DNA of 13,811 nucleotides from an uncultured Muribaculaceae bacterium (GTDB lineage Bacteria > Bacteroidota > Bacteroidia > Bacteroidales > Muribaculaceae). The notes beneath the pieces are model-generated. The model saw nothing but the letters and a program-made list of their open reading frames with translations, had not been told where the DNA came from and made no database searches. The translations under genes and the position numbers were made by a program. Shown piece after piece: positions 11,394 through 13,811 of this stretch; the first letter of the stretch is position 1; each line of letters begins with the position of its first letter. The stretch spans positions 1 through 13,811 of the forward strand of contig CAJUOC010000044.1 in NCBI GenBank assembly GCA_910587925.1, read 5' to 3'.

Positions 11394-13519
11394 CAGTCTT
11401 TGCGGGCGGGACGGTGGATGTCGGTCGCCTTGGCGGGGGGAGTGATGCCGTCGCGCTCGAGCAGGGCGTCGATGGTCGGCTCCTGGCCGCGGAAGCGGCG
11501 GTAGAGCAGGTCGGGAGCCTCGGTGCCGCCGCGCTCAAGCACGTTGTGGCGGAACGAATCTGCCGTGGCCTTGTCAAATATGCCGTGCTCCTTGAAGTGG
11601 GCAAATGCATCGGCGTCGAGCACCTCGGCCCACTTGTAGCTGTAGTACCCGGCAGCGTATCCGCCGGCAAAGATGTGGCTGAACTGGGGCGACACGCTCT
11701 GGGGGTCGTCGGGGAACATCTGCACCCTCGCGACGGCCTCGGCCTCAAAGGCGGCGGCATCGTCGACAGGCGCCTTGGCAGTGTGCCACGCCATGTCGAG
11801 GTAGCCAAACATGAGCTGGCGCAGGCAGGCGTATGCGGCGCCGTAGCGCTGGGCGGCCACGAGGCGGTCTATCTGCTCCTGCGGGATGGCCTCGCTGGTG
11901 AGGTAGTGGCGGGCAAAGGAGTCGAGAAACTCGCGCTCGGTGAGGTAATTTTCGTTGAACTGCGAGGGCAGCTCCACAAAGTCGCGGTATACCGATGTGC
12001 CGGCCAGCGACTGGTAATTGGCCCGCGAGAGCAGGCCGTGCAGGGCGTGGCCAAACTCATGCAGGAAGGTCTCCACCTCGTAGGGCGTGAGCAGCGAGGG
12101 GGTGTCGGCGGTGGGCTTGGTGAAATTCATCACGATGGTCACCACCGGGCGCTCGTCGCGGCCGTCGGCGCCGACGCGCTGGGTGCTGAATTCGGTCATC
12201 CATGCGCCCGGGCGCTTCGATGCGCGGGGGAAGAAGTCGGTGTATATCACGCCCACAAAAGTCCCGTCGGCATCGGTCACGTCGTATGCCTTCACGTCGG
12301 GGTGGTACACCTCGGCCTCGGTATCGGGTGTGAATTGCAGCCCGTAGAGGCGAGTGGCCAGGCCGAACACGCCTTTTACCACATTGTCCAGCTCGAAATA
12401 CGGGCGCAGCGACTCCTCGTCAAATGAATATTTCTCGGCCTTGAGCTTATTGGAGTAGTAGGAGTAGTCCCACGGATGGAGCTTGACGGTCTTGCCCTCG
12501 AGACGCGATGCGAAGTCGGTAAGCTCGGCCATCTCGGCGCGCATGGCCGGGGTGTAGGCGTCGCGCAGATTGTCAAGCAGTTCATATACACCCTCGGGTG
12601 ACTTGGCCATGGTGCGGCGCAGGGCGTGGGTGGCATAGTCGGGAGCGCCCAGCAGGCCTGCCAGGCGACGGCGCACCTCGGCGATGCGGGTGAGGATGGG
12701 GCGGTTGTCATACTCGCCGGCAGTGTTGCGGCCGGCGTTGAGGCGCCACATGCGTTCGCGCAGGTCGGGTCGCTCGGAGTATTTCATAAATGCCATGTAC
12801 ACAGGCTGATCGAGCGTGAAGAGATACTCCCCGTCGCGGCCTTTGGCGCGGGCGGCCTCGGCGGCGGCATTTACGCTCGATGCCGGCAGGCCGGCCAGGT
12901 CGTCGGCCGTGAGCCATATCTCGTAGGTGGGCATCTCCTTGAGCACATTCTGCCCGAAGCGGGTCGTGAGCTCAGAGAGCTCGGCCGACAGCGCGCGGAA
13001 CTCCTCTCGGGCCTCGCCCTCGAGTGTAGCGCCCTGCAGGGCAAAGGAGTCGTAGGTATTTTGGAGCAGAGTCTGCTGCTCGGGGGTGAGCGTGAGGGCG
13101 TCGCGGCCGTCGTATACAGCCTTCACGCGGCGCCAGAGCGGCTCGTTGAGCACGATGGATGTGGAGTAGTCGGCCAGGCGGGGCGACACGCTCATCGAGA
13201 TTTCCATCATGCGGTCGTCGGCATTGGCCGACAGCAGCGGGAAAAATACGTTGAGCACACGGTTGAGGTCGTCGCCGGCGCGGTCGAGCGCCACGATGGT
13301 ATTTTCAAAAGTAGGAGCGTCGGGATTCGATGCGATGGCTTCGATTTCGGCGCGGGCCAGCTCAATGCCGCGGTCGATAGCCGGCTCCCACTGCTCATTG
13401 TCGATAGATTTGAAGGGCGGGGTGCCGTGGGCGGATTTGAACGGCGCGAAGAACGGATTTTCAGCGCAGGCCATGATGGCGATGATAAAAAACAGTATAG
13501 AAACAAAAAATTGACGCAT
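11393..13519 (-). CDS. M3 family zinc metallopeptidase (Dcp/oligopeptidase A-like)
   Basis: A 708-residue M3 peptidase that cleaves short peptides, as in E. coli peptidyl-dipeptidase Dcp and oligopeptidase A. The zinc site is HEFGH at residues 487-491 with the third ligand Glu516 in FVELPSQ, the correct distance for M3. The C-terminal FSHIFAGGYAAGYYSYKWAEVLDADAF block carries the substrate-binding tyrosines. The N-terminus MRQFFVSILFFIIAIMACAENP is a signal peptide with a possible lipobox (IMAC, Cys18), so the enzyme is exported and perhaps lipid-anchored. ATG 13519 was chosen over in-frame ATGs at 13528 and 13555, because the latter is upstream of the -7 box and the former would leave almost no leader. 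Confidence 0.95.
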   Translation of the reverse strand: MRQFFVSILFFIIAIMACAENPFFAPFKSAHGTPPFKSIDNEQWEPAIDRGIELARAEIEAIASNPDAPTFENTIVALDRAGDDLNRVLNVFFPLLSANADDRMMEISMSVSPRLADYSTSIVLNEPLWRRVKAVYDGRDALTLTPEQQTLLQNTYDSFALQGATLEGEAREEFRALSAELSELTTRFGQNVLKEMPTYEIWLTADDLAGLPASSVNAAAEAARAKGRDGEYLFTLDQPVYMAFMKYSERPDLRERMWRLNAGRNTAGEYDNRPILTRIAEVRRRLAGLLGAPDYATHALRRTMAKSPEGVYELLDNLRDAYTPAMRAEMAELTDFASRLEGKTVKLHPWDYSYYSNKLKAEKYSFDEESLRPYFELDNVVKGVFGLATRLYGLQFTPDTEAEVYHPDVKAYDVTDADGTFVGVIYTDFFPRASKRPGAWMTEFSTQRVGADGRDERPVVTIVMNFTKPTADTPSLLTPYEVETFLHEFGHALHGLLSRANYQSLAGTSVYRDFVELPSQFNENYLTEREFLDSFARHYLTSEAIPQEQIDRLVAAQRYGAAYACLRQLMFGYLDMAWHTAKAPVDDAAAFEAEAVARVQMFPDDPQSVSPQFSHIFAGGYAAGYYSYKWAEVLDADAFAHFKEHGIFDKATADSFRHNVLERGGTEAPDLLYRRFRGQEPTIDALLERDGITPPAKATDIHRPARKD

Positions 13520-13536
13520 ACAGTGCATATTTTCCG

Positions 13537-13544
13537 CAAATATA
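13537..13544 (-). promoter_or_regulatory. -7 box upstream of M3 peptidase
   Basis: TATATTTG (13544-13537) followed by CGG fits the Bacteroidetes -7 consensus and would start transcription near 13531, about 12 bases before the ATG at 13519. TTTTG at 13561-13557 is 12 bases upstream, closer than usual. Confidence 0.55.
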
Positions 13545-13694
13545 CGGATTTTCAATCAAAATCCGTGCCCCGCCCCCATTTTTCGAGCATGGATTGCGCC
13601 GATTGATTCACCCCGACCCGCTATGATAATGCCTGTCGAGAGTGTCGCAAAATCCGTTATACGCTATGTATATCAAGTAGTATGGTCGGACGCG

Positions 13695-13713
13695 GGACGT
13701 CCGCAGGACGTCC
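13695..13713. repeat. Palindromic repeat, copy A
   Basis: GGACGTCC, loop GCA, GGACGTCC: an 8-base-pair hairpin whose arms are themselves palindromes. Positions 13695-13712 are identical to the 18 bases at 13768-13785. It lies in non-coding DNA upstream of the M3 gene. Confidence 0.9.
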
Positions 13714-13767
13714 GCATGTTACACGATTATGCTCAGTCAATCGTAAAAGATGTATTGTCGGATGTAT

Positions 13768-13786
13768 GGACGTCCGCAGGACGTCG
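13768..13786. repeat. Palindromic repeat, copy B
   Basis: GGACGTCC, loop GCA, then GGACGTCG; a 7-base-pair stem, identical to copy A over the first 18 bases. The two copies start 73 bases apart. A weaker GTCGAT...ATCGAC inverted pair (13783-13788 and 13806-13811) follows at the window edge. Confidence 0.9.
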
Positions 13787-13811
13787 ATTATTCGTAACCC
13801 CGTACATCGAC

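Larger units (their letters stand above)
13545..13811. other. Non-coding right end of window
   Basis: No convincing gene was found in either direction; the open frames are under about 30 codons. The segment holds AT-rich sequence at 13640-13680 and the two palindromic repeats, and probably continues into a longer intergenic or repetitive region outside the window. Confidence 0.7.

Noticed and set aside
11381..13606. Long plus-strand open frames (348 and 326 codons) opposite the M3 peptidase gene
   Set aside because: They are antisense shadows caused by high GC and codon bias; compositions are odd (Gly/Val/His rich), no family resemblance, and the minus strand encodes a complete M3 enzyme.
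13695..13786. CRISPR array
   Set aside because: Only two copies, perfectly palindromic units and a single 55-base spacing; no cas genes in the window.

Overview
The window reads as chromosomal DNA of a Bacteroidales bacterium, most probably a Muribaculaceae-like gut lineage. The family-level guess is an inference. Supporting signs are promoters of the Bacteroidetes type (TTG or TTTG, about 19 bases, then TAnnTTTG), a general lack of Shine-Dalgarno sequences, high GC by eye, and lineage-typical families (PCMD-domain protein, DUF1573, DUF3943, DUF2156, GYF_2/CD225, DUF2752). No transposase, integrase, phage gene or CRISPR array was seen. The gene content is ordinary; the interest lies in small-scale structure.

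Layout. (1) 1-50: 5' part of a tRNA-Arg(ACG) on the minus strand, cut by the window edge, with a near-ideal promoter at 74-104. (2) 125-1947, minus: DUF3943 exported protein followed by a DUF2156 acyltransferase-like protein. (3) 1948-2155: divergent regulatory region built from two direct copies and one related inverted copy of a promoter-bearing repeat. (4) 2156-4289, plus: mazG-like pyrophosphohydrolase, deoC, a GYF_2-CD225 membrane protein and a DUF2752 membrane protein, packed as one operon. (5) 4296-5416, minus: queF-queC, two queuosine-pathway enzymes, directly downstream of the SRP 4.5S RNA gene (5446-5541) with its own promoter. (6) 5595-8808, minus: a five-gene run pyrE, SRPBCC protein, Rieske-like lipoprotein, a 'headless' glycosyltransferase and a full GT2 glycosyltransferase that carries a nine-base homopolymer. 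(7) 8891-10920, minus: PCMD-domain protein and DUF1573 protein, coupled through TGATG. (8) 11010-13519, minus: M3 zinc metallopeptidase and a small membrane protein, again coupled through TGATG. (9) 13520-13811: non-coding, with two copies of an 18-base palindromic repeat.

How it works together. Nucleotide and tRNA metabolism (pyrE, deoC, mazG-like, queC, queF, tRNA, SRP RNA) is interleaved with envelope functions (two glycosyltransferase paralogues, lipoprotein, exported beta-sandwich proteins, CD225/DUF2752 membrane pair, M3 peptidase). The points most worth a second look are the C9 tract in the glycosyltransferase (possible phase variation), the neighbouring paralogue that begins exactly at the homologous position, the repeat-derived divergent promoters, the palindromic repeats at the right end, and the lipoprotein with altered Rieske ligands. 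No clearly new multi-gene system could be demonstrated from sequence alone.
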